DNA of 8,536 nt from Lutibacter sp. Lineage in GTDB: Bacteria > Bacteroidota > Bacteroidia > Flavobacteriales > Flavobacteriaceae. Positions 6,550-8,536 of this stretch are shown piece by piece; position 1 is the first letter of the stretch; every line of letters begins with the position of its first letter. The DNA lies in the NCBI GenBank assembly GCA_004195315.1, contig SDWL01000073.1, positions 1-8,536 on the forward strand, written 5' to 3'. Both the position numbers and the translations under genes were made by a program. A model generated the notes under the pieces. It was not told the DNA's origin and searched no databases. It saw only the letters and a list, made by a program, of their open reading frames with translations.

Positions 6550-7499
6550 TATTTCTTTGGTTTGTATTTTGATTTTTTAAAAATTTCTTCTGAGTTTGTT
6601 TGTAAAAGTTGCTGCAAAGTTACGTCATTATTATTCATATAAGAACGTACTATTTGCCAACCTATCCAAACGCCAATTCTACCTGGTGAATCTTTATCAA
6701 TATCAATATAAAATTTTGAAAAAGGAGCATTCGCTATAAATCGTGTGTACAAATTTGAATCTGTACTATACAACAATTTATTTTCAATGAAATATTTCCA
6801 CAATTGAGATTCATTTGCTTCAGCCCAATCTAATTTATCAATTGAATATCCTATTTTTTTAGCATCAGAAACTGAAGGCAAATAACTGTCAATCATATAC
6901 ATCTTTTTTCCTTCGTTAATCATTAAATTTATAAACTGACGACTTTTACTTGGAATAAAATAGTGTTCGCTAATACTTTCAGCGATATCTACAACCAAAT
7001 TAGATTTATCAAAATTCTGACCTATATACAATGGAAAATCATTGTAAACATCATTGTCTTTACCTAAATACATATCTAATGAAACAAACAACAAACTATC
7101 TGCATAAACTACTTTATTTTGGTAATCTAAATTTGTTATTAAAGTTAAAATTTTAGGTGAATTAAAGCTAGAATGATAGTATTTTACGTGTTTAAACAAC
7201 TCTTCTATTTGAAATTTTTCTACATCAAAATTCCCAAAAACTTCTTGAGATTTTTGAAACAGTTCAGCCTCATTTTTAATTTTATTTAACCAAATACTAT
7301 CGTTTTGAGGTGGAAATAAATAAGGGTATTCATTTTTAACTGTTTTAAGCGATTGTTCATCAGCCTTATAAAATTTTTGCTCAAATCTATCCACTAAAAC
7401 CGCCACTTCAATACCTGAAACATCTACTTTTTTTATAGTTTCTTTTTTACAGGAAGCTATCGTCAATAAAATAATTACAAGGACAAATAATCTCTTCAT
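6549..7499 (-). CDS. gldB: Gliding motility lipoprotein GldB
   Basis: GldB is a lipoprotein required for gliding in Flavobacterium johnsoniae; its molecular activity is unknown. The 316-residue protein begins with a lipoprotein signal: basic MKR, a hydrophobic stretch (4-14) and lipobox IASC with Cys17 as the lipidated residue, so the mature protein is anchored in the cell envelope. Recognisable family blocks are TNLDYQNKVVYADSLLFVSLDMYLG (122-146; key residues Asn123, Asp125, Tyr126, Asp134), the IAESISEHYF stretch (172-181), and the C-terminal GRIGVWIGWQIVRSYM (273-288). Length is normal for the family. It is the first gene of a gldB-gldC unit and diverges from nadE across 59 bases, a neighbourhood I recall from other Flavobacteriaceae. 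There is no Shine-Dalgarno site. Gliding itself cannot be inferred, since gldBC also occur in non-gliding relatives. Confidence 0.92.
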   Translation of the reverse strand: MKRLFVLVIILLTIASCKKETIKKVDVSGIEVAVLVDRFEQKFYKADEQSLKTVKNEYPYLFPPQNDSIWLNKIKNEAELFQKSQEVFGNFDVEKFQIEELFKHVKYYHSSFNSPKILTLITNLDYQNKVVYADSLLFVSLDMYLGKDNDVYNDFPLYIGQNFDKSNLVVDIAESISEHYFIPSKSRQFINLMINEGKKMYMIDSYLPSVSDAKKIGYSIDKLDWAEANESQLWKYFIENKLLYSTDSNLYTRFIANAPFSKFYIDIDKDSPGRIGVWIGWQIVRSYMNNNDVTLQQLLQTNSEEIFKKSKYKPKK

Positions 7500-7558
7500 T
7501 AATTTCTATATTTACAATTCTATTTTTAAAACGCTAAAATTACTAAAAAAGTTTAAGT
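7500..7558. promoter_or_regulatory. Divergent promoter spacer between gldB and nadE
   Basis: Both genes start outward from this 59-base AT-rich spacer, so it should hold or border both promoters. One near-match to TAnnTTTG is visible per strand: TATATTTA at 7507-7514 (+, toward nadE) and TAGAATTG on the minus strand at 7515-7522 (toward gldB), each seven of eight. Neither has a convincing -33 TTTG, so exact promoters are not settled. Confidence 0.4.
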
Positions 7559-8353
7559 ATGAATACAGAAAAAGTTGTTGATTATATTGTTGATTGGTTA
7601 AAAAATTATGCTACAACTGCAAAAGTGAATGGTTTTGTAATTGGAATTTCAGGTGGAATTGATTCTGCTGTAACTTCAACATTGTGTGCAAAAACAGGAT
7701 TCCCTTTGTTATGTGTAGAAATGCCAATTCATCAAAGTGAAAATCAGATAACTAGAGCATACAACCATATAGATTGGTTACAAAAAAAATTTAAAAATAT
7801 AACCATGGAACAATTAAATTTAACTCCTGTGTTTGACAACTTAATTGCTTCTTTTCCACCAGTTAATAATGAAGAACAGCTATTAATGTCACTTGCTAAT
7901 ACACGAGCTAGACTTAGAATGACTTCATTATATTATTTTGCGGCACTTCATGGTTATTTAGTTGTTGGTACAGGAAATAAAGTAGAAGATTTTGGTGTTG
8001 GCTTTTTTACAAAATATGGTGACGGTGGTGTAGATTTAAGTCCGATAGCCGATTTAATGAAATCTGAAGTATATGAAATTGCAAAATATTTAGGTTTAAA
8101 TTCTGATATTATACAAGCTGCTCCTACCGATGGTTTATGGGGGGATGATAAAACAGATGAAGATCAAATTGGTGCAAGTTACGATGAACTTGAATGGGCA
8201 ATGATCCAAGACGAATTAGGAAAAGATGTTGCCGATTTTGAAGGTAGAGAGCAAGAAGTATTTACTATTTACAAACAAAGAAACAATGCCAATAAACACA
8301 AAATGGATCCGATCCCGATTTGTGAGATTCCTCAGGAGTTGAAAATTAGTTAA
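7559..8353 (+). CDS. nadE: NAD+ synthase, ammonia-dependent
   Basis: NadE amidates nicotinic acid adenine dinucleotide (deamido-NAD) to NAD+ using ATP, the last step of NAD synthesis, in the cytoplasm. The 264-residue protein is the short form: there is no N-terminal nitrilase-like glutaminase domain, so free ammonia is the expected nitrogen donor. The PP-loop ATP pyrophosphatase motif ISGGIDSA lies at 30-37. NTRARLR (114-120), the substrate-binding GTGNKVEDFGVGFFTKYGDG (137-156), DLSPIADLMKSEV (159-171) and PTDGLWGDDKTDEDQIG (189-205) follow in family order. The ATG at 7559 puts the ATP motif about 30 residues in, normal for the family, and has no ribosome binding site. It diverges from gldB; the next gene starts 50 bases after its stop on the same strand and may share its transcript. 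Confidence 0.95.
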   Translation: MNTEKVVDYIVDWLKNYATTAKVNGFVIGISGGIDSAVTSTLCAKTGFPLLCVEMPIHQSENQITRAYNHIDWLQKKFKNITMEQLNLTPVFDNLIASFPPVNNEEQLLMSLANTRARLRMTSLYYFAALHGYLVVGTGNKVEDFGVGFFTKYGDGGVDLSPIADLMKSEVYEIAKYLGLNSDIIQAAPTDGLWGDDKTDEDQIGASYDELEWAMIQDELGKDVADFEGREQEVFTIYKQRNNANKHKMDPIPICEIPQELKIS

Positions 8354-8403
8354 CTAAACTTAATTATTCCTTCTTAAAAAAATTAGACTAAAACAATAAA
8401 GCT

Positions 8404-8536
8404 ATGAATTGGATTTTAGGACTTGTATTTATTTTCGTTATTATATTTTTATATAATAATTATTCCAAGAAAAAAAAATTAATCAAACTAAGAAATAGAC
8501 TTCTTGAGAATTGGGGGAAACCTAAAAGTAATGACT
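8404..8536 (+). CDS. N-terminal fragment of a membrane-anchored protein, possibly MutS-related
   Basis: An open frame from the ATG at 8404 runs off the window after 44 codons. It starts with a hydrophobic segment (about 3-17, WILGLVFIFVIIFLY), then a basic stretch SKKKKLIKLRNRL, then LLENWGKPKSND. One N-terminal membrane segment with a cytoplasmic basic flank is clear. The WGKPK motif after the membrane segment reminds me of Bacteroidota MutS-domain proteins that carry N-terminal membrane helices and are annotated as mismatch repair ATPases, but no ATPase motif is inside the window, so that reading is a guess. It lies 50 bases after nadE on the same strand, with no obvious terminator between. 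Confidence 0.65.
   Translation, partial: MNWILGLVFIFVIIFLYNNYSKKKKLIKLRNRLLENWGKPKSND

Noticed and set aside
24..8536. A defence system, mobile element or other new multi-gene system
   Set aside because: Every complete gene belongs to a recognised housekeeping, transport or gliding family; no transposase, integrase, nuclease, toxin or CRISPR-like array is seen.

Overview
The window looks like two unrelated genomes joined at about position 2560-2580. The left part (1-2.57 kb) holds a phosphopentomutase gene (deoB) and a MATE-family transporter gene, overlapping by one base. It has a textbook AGGAGG ribosome binding site, moderate G+C and frequent ATC and GGA codons, which fits a low-GC Gram-positive relative (Bacillota or a Mycoplasmatota/Izemoplasma-like lineage). 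TGG is used for Trp and TGA as a stop, so the standard bacterial code applies. The rest (2.58-8.54 kb) is clearly Flavobacteriaceae: it is very AT-rich, has no Shine-Dalgarno sequences, and carries the gliding genes gldB and gldC, a FolK-deoxynucleoside kinase fusion, a large SppA and an ammonia-dependent NadE.

Layout: deoB (+) and a MATE transporter (+) on the left; then folA (+), convergent with sppA (-) across only 3 bases; a divergent promoter region of about 105 bases; folK-dnk (+); a 147-base intergenic stretch with a degenerate palindromic repeat and smaller hairpins; gldC and gldB (-, a two-gene unit joined by a TAATG overlap); a 59-base divergent spacer; nadE (+); and the first 44 codons of a membrane-anchored protein that runs off the end and may be a MutS-related protein.

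Functionally the right part is ordinary housekeeping: folate supply (folA and the folK domain), deoxynucleoside salvage (dnk domain), NAD synthesis (nadE), envelope proteolysis (sppA) and the gliding apparatus (gldBC). The left pair covers deoxyribose/ribose phosphate interconversion and drug or metabolite efflux. I saw no CRISPR array, tRNA, rRNA, insertion sequence or defence system. The most notable signal is the abrupt change of apparent organism at the MATE/folA boundary. It is probably a chimeric metagenomic contig, less likely a recent gene transfer.
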